Positions 8,653 through 16,997 are shown, counted from the stretch's first letter. The stretch: 64,000 nucleotides of DNA from Flammeovirgaceae bacterium UBA5008 (GCA_002398365.1 DGYK01000063.1:441864-505863), one strand, 5' to 3'. Numbers and translations are program-made. Notes: generated from the letters alone by a model not told the origin.

Positions 8653-8683
8653 CTGAATCGGGCGATAATTGCGCTGAATCGGG
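8653..8683 (-). promoter_or_regulatory. Candidate LytTR binding site upstream of protein A
   Basis: Two perfect copies of CTGAATCGGG lie at 8653-8662 and 8674-8683, 21 bp start to start. The distal copy extends to CTGAATCGGGATA (8674-8686), identical to 5528-5540. The geometry equals that known for AgrA-like LytTR regulators (9-bp direct repeats with a 12-bp gap). It lies immediately upstream of a TAnnTTTG element. Confidence 0.7.
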
Positions 8684-8721
8684 ATAGGGATTTAAAATTT
8701 AATTAACGATCTTCGATCTCT

Positions 8722-8952
8722 ATGACAAATTGGAGAGATCGACTGTCATCAGATCCGTCTATTCTATTCGGTAAATTGACGATTAAAGGAACTCGCATTC
8801 CCGTAGAATTAATTCTGGAGAAGCTGGCAGCAAATTATTCATTTAACGAACTAATGCAAGCTTACCCGCGCATAAAGGAAGAGGATATCCAAGCATGCTT
8901 AATTTTTGCGGCTGAAAACACAAGGCGCGAAAAGACACTCTTTATTAATTAG
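8722..8952 (+). CDS. DUF433 domain protein (VapB-like antitoxin family)
   Basis: A 76-residue protein matching DUF433: a GKLTIKGTRIPVELILEKLA segment (residues 17-36) followed by a helix-turn-helix-like YPRIKEEDIQACLIFAAE. DUF433 proteins are commonly partners of DUF5615 PIN-like toxins, which normally follow them directly. Here the next gene is convergent and its stop is 1 bp away, so no toxin partner is present on either side. It may be a solitary antitoxin remnant or a DNA-binding protein with another role. Confidence 0.75.
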   Translation: MTNWRDRLSSDPSILFGKLTIKGTRIPVELILEKLAANYSFNELMQAYPRIKEEDIQACLIFAAENTRREKTLFIN

Positions 8953-8953
8953 T

Positions 8954-9838
8954 TCATCCCTCCACCTTCCTCCACAAAGGTCGTGTCAGACAGGTCGGGC
9001 CTCCGCCTCCTTTGTAGCTGATTTCAATGCCATCGTATTCCAGCACCGTGCAACCCGCTTGTTGAAGTCGTTCTTTCGTAACATCATTTCCCTTCACCAT
9101 CAGGCAATGTCGCGGAGCAATGGCCAACACGTTGCAGCCCATCGATTCAAACTCCGCATCGGGTACTTCGATTAATTGATAGCCGCGTTGAATCAACTCC
9201 TCCCGAAACACAATCGGCATGAGTGGAGAATAGACGACTGCTAAATTTTTATCTACCGGACTGAAGATGGACATGAGGTGAAAAACATCGGACGGACCTT
9301 TGTAGTGCGGCAGTTGAACTTCCACCACGCTTACGCCACAAGGCGCAAGTAACGCTCGCATTTGGCGAATGCCCTCGGCATTGGTGCGATAGGTTCTTCC
9401 GATGGCCAACGTATTTTGGTCTAACCACACCACATCGCCACCTTCTACCGTACCGGGTGATTCTATTTTTCCTAAAATGGGGATACCGGACTTTTCATAG
9501 ACTTTCAATGCGGCTTGAGGTTCGTTCATGCGGCCCGCTTTTCCCATTCGGCAAATGATGATTCCCTTGTCGGTAGCAATGCTGGCATCGCGACAATACA
9601 TGCTGTCCATCGTTACCGAACCATCCGATTCAAAATGATGAATTTCAGGATTGGTAGTGCGCAGAAATTTTTCAAAGTGATGGTATTCATTTTGTGCTTG
9701 CTGAAAATCAGGCTCGCTTAAGAAGTTGAGCGCTTGCCATTGCTGGCGAATGGTGGAGGCATCAACAAAAGCATCGGCTGCTTTTTTGATAAACACACTT
9801 TGTAGTGTTCCGTATTCGGATTGACAGGTAAGGTTCAT
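8954..9838 (-). CDS. Amidinotransferase/dimethylarginine dimethylaminohydrolase-like enzyme
   Basis: A 294-residue protein of the pentein (guanidine-modifying) superfamily. Visible active-site motifs are YCRDASI with D84, VEGGDVVWL with E132, DVFHLMS with H187, and the nucleophile C283 in GGGPTCLTRP. Family members hydrolyse arginine or methylated arginine to citrulline, or transfer amidino groups. The Cys-His-Glu/Asp set is complete, so it should be active. The exact substrate cannot be fixed. The neighbouring APC permease on the same strand, 54 bp upstream, hints at amino-acid or guanidino-compound uptake. Confidence 0.85.
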   Translation of the reverse strand: MNLTCQSEYGTLQSVFIKKAADAFVDASTIRQQWQALNFLSEPDFQQAQNEYHHFEKFLRTTNPEIHHFESDGSVTMDSMYCRDASIATDKGIIICRMGKAGRMNEPQAALKVYEKSGIPILGKIESPGTVEGGDVVWLDQNTLAIGRTYRTNAEGIRQMRALLAPCGVSVVEVQLPHYKGPSDVFHLMSIFSPVDKNLAVVYSPLMPIVFREELIQRGYQLIEVPDAEFESMGCNVLAIAPRHCLMVKGNDVTKERLQQAGCTVLEYDGIEISYKGGGGPTCLTRPLWRKVEG

Positions 9839-9892
9839 TTCTTAGAAAAATTTAGCGCCAATTATCAGATCATAAGTATAAATCAGTAACCA

Positions 9893-11191
9893 TTACCGAT
9901 GCTTCACCTTACTCCATCCATACAACGGCACGCCAATCATCAATAATAAAAAACCCCAATAGACAGACTCTTCACCAGAACCCGCTAATGCCCAAATGGA
10001 ATAGACAAACGCAATCATCGCGATTGCCAGCTTGATACCACTGCTCCATTGCAGATCTTTTGATTTAATGGCGATGATCGCATACGACACAGCCGAGAAT
10101 AAGTAAGGCACCAAAACGGTCATGGTAGAAAGTAGAATAATAAATTGATACGTGTTGGCTAAACTATGATTAAAATTCATCAGCATGAGAGCCGACACAA
10201 ATACACTCGATAAGAGAATGCTGACAAATGGCGATCCGAATTTATTCTCTCGCTTGAAGATTGAAGGAAAAAGTTTATCACCGGCAGCCGCAGCGGGAAT
10301 TTGTCCTTGCATCAATATCCATCCATTCAAGGCACCAAATGTGGACATCACAGCACCGCCAGCCACCATATATCGAGCCCAATCGCCCCACATGCTGGCC
10401 GCTGCATCGGCAAAGGGGGCTTGCGATGCTTTGAGAACAGAAGGAGGCAGCACTCCCATGATGACAACAGTTCCTAAAATGTAAAGCGCAGTTACCGCTA
10501 ATGTTCCGTAAAGTGTTGCTCGTGAAATCGTCTTCTCGGGGTTTTCAACCTGACCGGAAGGAATCGTGGCGCACTCCAAACCTAAAAATGCGAAGAGAGT
10601 GAGTGTGGCCGTAGAAGTGATGGCACTCAGATTGGACGAGCCGCTACTATTAAACGGCAAATAATTTTCGGCATGAATAAAAAACAAACCTCCGATTGTT
10701 ACCAGTGCGAGAGGAGCGATTTTTAAAATGGTGGTGATGACTTGAACAATACCTGCATCGCGAATTCCTCTCGTATTGATCCACGTCAAAAGCCAAATGG
10801 CAGATAAGCCAATACCAATTGCCAACAGCGAATTATGCTCTAATGCGGGAATGAATACAGAGAGATAACTAATGAATGCGACAGCAATCGCAGCGTTCGT
10901 GCTCCACACTGAAATCCAATAACCCCAGGCAACCAGAAAAGCCGCAAAGTCACCTAAGCCTTCGCGTGTGTAGGCGTAAGGACCTCCATTCGCCAACGGC
11001 ATCAACTGACTGAGCCAACTGAATACTAACGCCAAACAAATAGCACCAAAACCAGAGAGCAGCCAGCCAATAAAGCTGATGCTGCCGTACGAAGAGAGCG
11101 TGGCCGGCAGCATAAACATAGCCGAGGCAATCATGTTGCCCATCACCAACGAAGTGCTCGTCCAGATGCTGATTTTTTTTGGTTCGCCCAT
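9893..11191 (-). CDS. APC-superfamily amino acid permease
   Basis: A 432-residue inner-membrane transporter with about 12 hydrophobic segments. The first helix carries the broken-helix motif GNMIASAMFMLP (residues 18-29), corresponding to the substrate-binding GxG/S region of AdiC/YjeM-type antiporters. The ANGGPYAYTREGLG segment near residue 68 is also typical. The transported amino acid is unknown. Its position directly upstream of a guanidine-modifying hydrolase on the same strand suggests arginine-like substrates, by inference only. Confidence 0.88.
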   Translation of the reverse strand: MGEPKKISIWTSTSLVMGNMIASAMFMLPATLSSYGSISFIGWLLSGFGAICLALVFSWLSQLMPLANGGPYAYTREGLGDFAAFLVAWGYWISVWSTNAAIAVAFISYLSVFIPALEHNSLLAIGIGLSAIWLLTWINTRGIRDAGIVQVITTILKIAPLALVTIGGLFFIHAENYLPFNSSGSSNLSAITSTATLTLFAFLGLECATIPSGQVENPEKTISRATLYGTLAVTALYILGTVVIMGVLPPSVLKASQAPFADAAASMWGDWARYMVAGGAVMSTFGALNGWILMQGQIPAAAAGDKLFPSIFKRENKFGSPFVSILLSSVFVSALMLMNFNHSLANTYQFIILLSTMTVLVPYLFSAVSYAIIAIKSKDLQWSSGIKLAIAMIAFVYSIWALAGSGEESVYWGFLLLMIGVPLYGWSKVKHR

Positions 11192-11305
11192 TGTTCAAGC
11201 AACGAAATAGAATGGGCAATTGCAAATTGTCAGAAGCTTCAAAAAACTCGGCCCGGCAACAAAAACTTTCAAAATCCAAACCTTTTTACTTGTTTAGCGT
11301 TTCAG

Positions 11306-11323
11306 TTTAACAATACAGTTAAA
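11306..11323. promoter_or_regulatory. Probable TetR operator (TTTAAC-N6-GTTAAA)
   Basis: A perfect 6-bp inverted repeat with a 6-bp spacer ends 4 bp before the GTG start of the TetR gene. The palindrome also overlaps a direct repeat of CAGTT (11303 and 11317). Autoregulation of a TetR gene that heads an efflux operon is the usual arrangement. Site identity is inferred. Confidence 0.45.
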
Positions 11324-11327
11324 TCAA

Positions 11328-11951
11328 GTGGTTAATAAAAAAGACGATAATCAGACCGAAAAAGCCATTTTAGAGGCTGCCGACAAGGTTTTTACTCAAA
11401 AAGGCTTTGCTGCCGCCCGCATGGAAGACATCGCTCAGGAGGCTGGCATTAACCGCGCTTTGCTGCACTATTACTTCCGCAGCAAAGACAAAATGTTCGA
11501 CCTCATTTTTCAACAGCGCGTAAGCATCTTCTTTTCAGGCCTGGGCCAGATTATGCATTCAGAAAAACCTTTGATTGAAAAAATTCAGGCCATTGTAGAG
11601 CATGAAATCACCATACTGCTGGCACACCCCTACTTACCCATTTTTGTTTTGCAAGAGCTGAATCAAAATCCACATCGCATGTTGGCCATTGCTGAAAATG
11701 CCGGAGCGCATCCCAGCTTATTGTTAAAAAAGTTTTCGGTGGAGGTCAGGGCCGAAATAAAAGCAGGCACAATACGCGAGACAGATCCGGCTCAACTGTT
11801 TATGAGCATCATGGGGATGGCAATTTATCCGTTTGTCGCGCGGCCTGTGGTTAAAATCATTTTAGAAAAAGACGATGTGGGCTTTGAAAGTGTCATGCTT
11901 CAACGCAAAAAAGAAATAACCGACTTTATTATCCATGCCTTAAAGCCGTAA
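11328..11951 (+). CDS. TetR/AcrR-family transcriptional regulator of the efflux operon
   Basis: A 207-residue regulator with an N-terminal helix-turn-helix: AILEAADKVFTQKGFAAARM, then DIAQEAGINRALLHYYFRSK at about residues 33-52. The C-terminal ligand-binding helices follow. It starts with GTG, since no ATG lies at a suitable place. It is the first gene of a seven-gene run (TetR, TolC, HlyD, two ATPases, two permeases), with only 6 bp to the tolC gene. It is therefore likely to repress the whole operon, including itself, and to be released by an exported compound. Confidence 0.9.
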   Translation: MVNKKDDNQTEKAILEAADKVFTQKGFAAARMEDIAQEAGINRALLHYYFRSKDKMFDLIFQQRVSIFFSGLGQIMHSEKPLIEKIQAIVEHEITILLAHPYLPIFVLQELNQNPHRMLAIAENAGAHPSLLLKKFSVEVRAEIKAGTIRETDPAQLFMSIMGMAIYPFVARPVVKIILEKDDVGFESVMLQRKKEITDFIIHALKP

Positions 11952-11957
11952 AGAAAT

Positions 11958-13232
11958 ATGTATACAAAATTTACATCCTTCATTTTACTTTTCTCACTCG
12001 CTGCGGTTACTCAGTCTGCATTTGCGCAGAACAAACTGCGACTGGAAGATTGTTACGAAAAAGCAAAGCAAAACTATCCGCTGATTAAGCAGAAAGAATT
12101 AATCAGCAAGAGCACCGAGTACACCATTGCAAATGCACAGTCTGCCCACTTGCCACAGTTTACATTGAGCGCGCAGGCAACGTACCAGTCCGATGTCACG
12201 CAAATACCCATTTCATTTCCGGGTGTTGATATCAAACCGCTTTCAAAAGATCAATACAAAATTACGGCCGAGGCCAATCAAACCATTTATGATGGAGGTG
12301 CGGTGAAATCGCAAGTAAAAATTCAAGAAGCCAACGCACAAATTGAACAGCAAAAGCTGGAGATCGATTTATACAAAATCAAAGACCGCATCAACCAACT
12401 CTTCTTTGGCATTTTGCTGATGGACGCACAGTTGAAACAAATCGAGTTACTCAAAAAAGATTTACAAACCTCCCTCACCAAAACGGAGTCTGCTATTCGC
12501 AATGGAATCGCATTCAAATCCAATGCCGATGTATTGCAGGCAGAGTTGCTGAAAGCTGACCAACGAACCATTGAGATGAATGCGGCCCGCGCTGCGTATC
12601 TGGATATGCTCGGGTACTTTATTCGCGAATCGTTGAATGAAAACACGCAACTCGAACGACCCGCCTCAATCACGGCACCGCCAGAAACAACCATCAAACG
12701 TCCGGAGTTAACACTCTATCAATTTCAAAATGATTTGTTGGGAGCGCAATACCGATCTACAACTACCCGCAATACGCCCAAGCTGGGAGCCTTCATACAA
12801 GGTGGCTATGGTCGCCCGGCATTGAATGCTTTAAAAAATGAATTCGACTTTTTCTACATCGGTGGTTTAAGATTGAATTGGTCGCTTTCCGGATTCTACA
12901 ATTCGAAGCGCGACAAGCAACTGCTTGAAATCAACACGCAATCGGTCAACACCCAGAAAGAAACATTTCTGTTCAACACAGAACTGTCTGTTCGACAACA
13001 AAGTAAAGAAGTTCAGAAACTGCAGGCACTTATGAAGGTGGATGATCAGATCATCGCATTGCGCTCAAAGATTAAAACTACCGCGCAGTCGCAGCACGAG
13101 AATGGTGTGATCTCTACCAACGATTTGCTGCGCGAAATCAATGCCGAAGATACCGCCAAGCAGAACCTGTTGCTGCATGAAATTCAATTGCTCTTAGCTC
13201 AATACAACTACCAAACTACCATTGGAAATTAA
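11958..13232 (+). CDS. TolC-family outer-membrane efflux protein
   Basis: A 424-residue protein with a signal peptide ending at AFAQ (residue 23-24). Two halves are rich in long amphipathic helices (for example 110-205 and 330-420) with LEDCYEKAKQNYPLI at the mature N-terminus, typical of the OEP family. It forms a trimeric outer-membrane duct that works with a periplasmic adaptor and an inner-membrane pump. The following adaptor gene starts 4 bp after this stop. Confidence 0.92.
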   Translation: MYTKFTSFILLFSLAAVTQSAFAQNKLRLEDCYEKAKQNYPLIKQKELISKSTEYTIANAQSAHLPQFTLSAQATYQSDVTQIPISFPGVDIKPLSKDQYKITAEANQTIYDGGAVKSQVKIQEANAQIEQQKLEIDLYKIKDRINQLFFGILLMDAQLKQIELLKKDLQTSLTKTESAIRNGIAFKSNADVLQAELLKADQRTIEMNAARAAYLDMLGYFIRESLNENTQLERPASITAPPETTIKRPELTLYQFQNDLLGAQYRSTTTRNTPKLGAFIQGGYGRPALNALKNEFDFFYIGGLRLNWSLSGFYNSKRDKQLLEINTQSVNTQKETFLFNTELSVRQQSKEVQKLQALMKVDDQIIALRSKIKTTAQSQHENGVISTNDLLREINAEDTAKQNLLLHEIQLLLAQYNYQTTIGN

Positions 13233-13236
13233 TACT

Positions 13237-14124
13237 ATGAACCACAAACTAATCTTCGTACTATTTCTGGCGCTCGCAGCCTGTGGAAAAGGAAAAAATG
13301 CATACGATGCTTCCGGCAACTTTGAGGCGGATGAAGTCATTGTATCGGCCGAGGCCAGCGGAAAAATTTTGCAACTCAATTTGCAGGAAGGTCAAACGCT
13401 AAAGGCGGGCGATGTGATCGGCTATATCGACAGCACACAATTGAGTTTGCGCAAAAAGCAATTGCTGTATTCCATTCGTGCTCTGATGGCGAAGCAACCC
13501 GATGCAGCCAGTCAGTTGGCCACCATCCAAAAACAAATTGAAACGGCTGAGTTTGAAAAGAAGCGTATCGAAAACTTATTGAAAGACGATGCCGCTACAA
13601 AAAAACAATTGGACGATTTAAACGCCCAGGTTGATTTGTTGAAAAAGCAATATCACTCGTTGCAATCTTCCTTAGCCATTACCGATCGCTCGTTGAAAAC
13701 AGAAACCCTTCCGCTCAAAGCGCAAATCGAACAACTGGATGATCAGATAAAAAAATCAGTCATCATCAATCCATTGGATGGCACCGTGCTCACCAAGTAT
13801 GCACAACAAGATGAAATCATTGGCAGTGGCAAAGCGATTTACAAAATTGCCAACCTTTCCACCATTTTATTCCGCGCCTACATTACAGGCGCTCAGTTAG
13901 CAGCTGTAAAGCTCGGACAAAAAGTGAAGGTATTGGTCGATGATGTGAACGGTGGAACCAAAACTTACGAAGGCACACTTGAGTGGGTATCGGATCGCGC
14001 AGAGTTTACACCCAAAACCATTCAAACAAAAGATGAACGCGCCAATCTGGTTTATGCCATCAAGCTAAAAGTGAAAAACGATGGCTTTCTAAAAATTGGC
14101 ATGTTTGGCGAAGTAGCATTTTGA
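13237..14124 (+). CDS. HlyD-family periplasmic adaptor lipoprotein
   Basis: A 295-residue membrane-fusion protein. The ATG at 13237 gives a lipoprotein signal with lipobox LAAC (Cys16); the frame extends to a TTG at 13222 that would overlap tolC. It shows biotinyl-lipoyl halves (VIVSAEASGKILQLNLQEGQ near residue 35 and INPLDGTVLTKY near 180) flanking a coiled coil (about 75-170), then a beta-barrel domain. It resembles the YbhG/YhiI adaptors that pair with two-ATPase ABC-2 exporters, consistent with the following genes. Confidence 0.9.
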   Translation: MNHKLIFVLFLALAACGKGKNAYDASGNFEADEVIVSAEASGKILQLNLQEGQTLKAGDVIGYIDSTQLSLRKKQLLYSIRALMAKQPDAASQLATIQKQIETAEFEKKRIENLLKDDAATKKQLDDLNAQVDLLKKQYHSLQSSLAITDRSLKTETLPLKAQIEQLDDQIKKSVIINPLDGTVLTKYAQQDEIIGSGKAIYKIANLSTILFRAYITGAQLAAVKLGQKVKVLVDDVNGGTKTYEGTLEWVSDRAEFTPKTIQTKDERANLVYAIKLKVKNDGFLKIGMFGEVAF

Positions 14125-14130
14125 GGAGGA

Positions 14131-14177
14131 GTTAATAGTAGTAAGAGAATTGATTCCAAGAGCTACTAACTATTAAC
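14131..14177 (+). repeat. Long imperfect hairpin between adaptor and ATPase genes
   Basis: GTTAATAGT (14131-14139) pairs with ACTATTAAC (14169-14177), and AGTA (14140-14143) with TACT (14164-14167), leaving one bulged A. This is a 13-bp stem with a 20-nt loop. There is no U tract, so it is not a standard terminator. It could be a processing or stability element that separates expression of the upstream and downstream parts of the operon. Confidence 0.5.
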
Positions 14178-14205
14178 GATTAACTCTGAACAAGTAACGA
14201 TTAAC
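14174..14205. repeat. Two 11-bp direct repeats 21 bp apart
   Basis: TAACGATTAAC occurs at 14174-14184 and 14195-14205, directly before the ATG at 14212. The first copy overlaps the right arm of the preceding hairpin. The role is unknown; a protein site on one DNA face and a small tandem duplication are both possible. Confidence 0.6.
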
Positions 14206-14211
14206 GGAAAG

Positions 14212-15126
14212 ATGATCGCAGTTAAAGTCGATAGCGTAAAAAAAACCTTCAAAGCCGAGAAGTCGGTGGTCACCGCCTTGCAGCAAATCAATTTTGATGT
14301 AAGCAAGGGCGAGCTGTTTGGTTTGATTGGCCCTGATGGTGCGGGCAAGACTACGCTGTTTCGAATTTTAACTACACTCATGTTGGCCGATGAAGGCACT
14401 GCCAGTGTGGATGGATTTGATGTCGTTCGCGATTACAAAGAAATTCGCAAACGCGTGGGTTACATGCCGGGTCGCTTTTCCTTGTATCAGGATTTAACCG
14501 TGGAGGAAAACCTGTCTTTCTTCGCCACACTCTTTAACACTTCGCTGGAAGAAAACTACGATTTGGTGAAAGCCATCTACCAGCAAATTGAGCCTTTCAA
14601 AAAGCGCAGAGCGGGTGCCCTCTCCGGAGGCATGAAGCAAAAACTCGCGCTCAGTTGTGCGCTCATCCACCGACCTAGTGTTTTGTTTTTAGATGAACCT
14701 ACCACAGGTGTAGATGCAGTGTCGCGCAAAGAATTTTGGGAATTGCTTCGCGATTTACAGAAGCATCAAATCACCATCATCGTGTCAACACCCTACATGG
14801 ACGAAGCCAGCTTGTGCGATCGCGTAGCGCTGATGCAAAACGGAAAAATCATGGAGATCAATTCCCCGAAAGGAATTACCGAGAATTTTAAAAAACCACT
14901 ATGGGCGGTGCGCGGAGAAAATATGTATCAATTGATGCAGACTTTGCAGGCCAGTGAGGCCATCGACAGTTGCTATCCGTTCGGTCAATATCATCACGTC
15001 ACTTTCACTCATGCTATTCCCGACTCGCAAGCTGAGATAGAGTTGGCAAAAATTGCACCTGTACTGGAAGTGAAAAAAATTCCGGCTACGATTGAAGATT
15101 GTTTTATGGAACTGATGCGCCAATGA
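14212..15126 (+). CDS. ABC-2 exporter ATP-binding protein (first)
   Basis: A 304-residue ATPase. Walker A reads GPDGAGKTT at about residues 40-48, with D in place of the usual N or S. The Q-loop is replaced around GYMPGRFSLY, the signature is LSGGMKQK at about 139-146, Walker B is VLFLDEP at about 160-166, and the switch His is changed in VSTPYMDEA (TPY where TTHYMDEA is usual). The altered switch residue suggests this half has reduced or regulatory ATPase activity. It pairs with the second ATPase, whose ATG overlaps this stop (ATGA). The arrangement resembles the two NBDs of YbhF. Confidence 0.92.
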   Translation: MIAVKVDSVKKTFKAEKSVVTALQQINFDVSKGELFGLIGPDGAGKTTLFRILTTLMLADEGTASVDGFDVVRDYKEIRKRVGYMPGRFSLYQDLTVEENLSFFATLFNTSLEENYDLVKAIYQQIEPFKKRRAGALSGGMKQKLALSCALIHRPSVLFLDEPTTGVDAVSRKEFWELLRDLQKHQITIIVSTPYMDEASLCDRVALMQNGKIMEINSPKGITENFKKPLWAVRGENMYQLMQTLQASEAIDSCYPFGQYHHVTFTHAIPDSQAEIELAKIAPVLEVKKIPATIEDCFMELMRQ

Positions 15127-15866
15127 AAGAGAACTTTGCCATATCGGTGCGCGAGCTCACCAAACGTTTCAACGACTTCACTGCCGTGAATGCCATTACG
15201 TTTGATGTAAAGCAAGGCGAGATCTTTGGATTTTTAGGTGCGAATGGTGCCGGTAAAACCACCGCCATGCGTATGCTCTGCGGACTTTCTTTTCCGACCA
15301 GCGGACAAGCCATGGTGGCAGGCTACGATTTGTATCAGGATGCCGAGAAAATAAAAAAGAGCATCGGCTATATGAGTCAGAAGTTTTCGTTGTACGAAGA
15401 CTTAACCATTCGTGAAAACATTCGATTCTATGGCGGCATTTATGGATTGAGCGATCACGAAATCAAAACAAAAACCGAAACACTCGTTCATCAACTTCAT
15501 TTAGAAGAACAAGTGAATAAATTGGTGAAGTCATTACCGCTCGGTTGGAAACAGAAACTTTCGTTTTCGGTGGCCATGATTCATCAACCTAAAATTGTTT
15601 TTCTCGATGAACCCACCGGAGGAGTCGACCCCGTGACGAGGCGCGAATTCTGGACATTAATTTACGAAGCCGCCAGCAAAGGCACTACCGTGTTTGTCAC
15701 CACCCACTACATGGATGAAGCCGAGTATTGCGATCGCGTTTCCATAATGGTCGATGGACGAATCGATGCGCTCGATACACCGCTGGAACTCAAGAGAAAG
15801 TTCAATGCCCCCAGCATGGAAGAAGTTTTTGTGCAACTGGCCCGAAAAGCAAAACGAGCAGAATGA
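15123..15866 (+). CDS. ABC-2 exporter ATP-binding protein (second)
   Basis: A 247-residue ATPase starting at ATG 15123, overlapping the previous stop by 4 bp. Walker A is GANGAGKTT at about residues 38-46, and Walker B VFLDEPTGG with the TTHYMDEA switch is complete. The ABC signature is degenerate (SLPLGWKQKLS in place of LSGGxxQ). So each of the two ATPases carries one weak motif at different positions, as expected for an asymmetric heterodimer. In E. coli YbhF the two units are fused; here they are separate genes. It is co-transcribed with the permeases that follow. Confidence 0.92.
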   Translation: MKENFAISVRELTKRFNDFTAVNAITFDVKQGEIFGFLGANGAGKTTAMRMLCGLSFPTSGQAMVAGYDLYQDAEKIKKSIGYMSQKFSLYEDLTIRENIRFYGGIYGLSDHEIKTKTETLVHQLHLEEQVNKLVKSLPLGWKQKLSFSVAMIHQPKIVFLDEPTGGVDPVTRREFWTLIYEAASKGTTVFVTTHYMDEAEYCDRVSIMVDGRIDALDTPLELKRKFNAPSMEEVFVQLARKAKRAE

Positions 15867-16969
15867 AGCAGTTTTTATTTTTCATACAAAAAGAATTTTA
15901 TCACTTGCTCCGCGACAAGCGCACGCTCTTCATTTTGTTTGGCATGCCCGTGGTGCAAATCGTGATCTTCGGCTTTGCGCTCACCAATGAAGTAAAAAAT
16001 TCACGCATCGCCATTCTCGATCAATCGAAAGATGAAGCGACCGCATCCATTATCCAACAACTGGAAGCCAGTCAATATTTTGACATTGAAAAAAACCTGC
16101 AAAGTGAAGCCGACATTGAACCGGCATTCCGTGAAGGAAAAATCAAATTGGTAGTTGTCTTCCCTTCGCAATTTCAAAGCACATTGTTGCACACGAACTC
16201 TTCGCCAATTCAACTCATTGCCGATGCAACCGATCCCAATGTAGCCAACACGCTCACCAACTATGCATCGGCCATCATTCTGGATTACCAAAACAACATT
16301 CGAGGCAATCAGGATTTTCCGTACACTATTCAAACGGAAATGCGGATGCTCTACAATCCGCAAATGAAAGGCTCGTACAATTTTGTGCCCGGTGTAATGG
16401 CCATGGTGCTCATGCTCGTCTGCGCTATGATGACGTCCATTTCCATAGTGCGCGAAAAAGAAATCGGAACCATGGAAGTCATCCTCGTTTCACCCATGGT
16501 GCCGCTACGCGTAGTGATTGCCAAAATGGTTCCGTATCTGTTGCTTTCGATGATCAACATTGGTAGCATTTTAGTGCTCAGCGTCTTTGCACTCGATGTG
16601 CCCATTCAAGGAAGCTTGCTGTTATTGGTGTTTGAATGTTTTCTATTTACGATTACATCATTGGCCCTCGGACTTTTCATTTCGTCCATTACCAACTCGC
16701 AACAAACCGCCATGCTCATCTCACTCATGGGCATGTTTTTGCCTACCATCATGTTCAGCGGCTTCATGTTTCCGGTGGAAAATATGCCGTTGCCGTTGCA
16801 AGTCATTTCGAACATCGTTCCTGCCAAATGGTTTTACTACATCGTCAAAGCCGTTATGATCAAAGGCCTTGGCTTCTTCAGCATTTGGAAAGAGACACTT
16901 ATTCTGGCAGGCATGACTACGATGCTCATGTTGATCAGCATTAAAAAATTTAAAACGCGCCTCGAATGA
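15863..16969 (+). CDS. ABC-2 exporter permease (first)
   Basis: A 368-residue inner-membrane subunit starting at ATG 15863, which overlaps the ATPase stop (ATGA). The open frame extends upstream but inside the ATPase gene. It shows the ABC2_membrane type-3 layout: an N-terminal helix (GMPVVQIVIFGFAL), a large periplasmic domain (about 45-170), then five helices, with IVREKEIGTMEVILVSP at about residues 190-210, the characteristic cytoplasmic coupling motif. It is the YbhS/YbhR type. It should form a heterodimer with the permease encoded next. Confidence 0.92.
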   Translation: MKQFLFFIQKEFYHLLRDKRTLFILFGMPVVQIVIFGFALTNEVKNSRIAILDQSKDEATASIIQQLEASQYFDIEKNLQSEADIEPAFREGKIKLVVVFPSQFQSTLLHTNSSPIQLIADATDPNVANTLTNYASAIILDYQNNIRGNQDFPYTIQTEMRMLYNPQMKGSYNFVPGVMAMVLMLVCAMMTSISIVREKEIGTMEVILVSPMVPLRVVIAKMVPYLLLSMINIGSILVLSVFALDVPIQGSLLLLVFECFLFTITSLALGLFISSITNSQQTAMLISLMGMFLPTIMFSGFMFPVENMPLPLQVISNIVPAKWFYYIVKAVMIKGLGFFSIWKETLILAGMTTMLMLISIKKFKTRLE

Positions 16970-16997
16970 AACACGATGAGAAATTATTTGGCGGCAC

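Noticed and set aside
5507..8683. Repeats around the LytTR block as the ends of a mobile element
   Set aside because: The repeated motifs are direct, internal to promoter regions, very short, and no transposase or recombinase is encoded between them.
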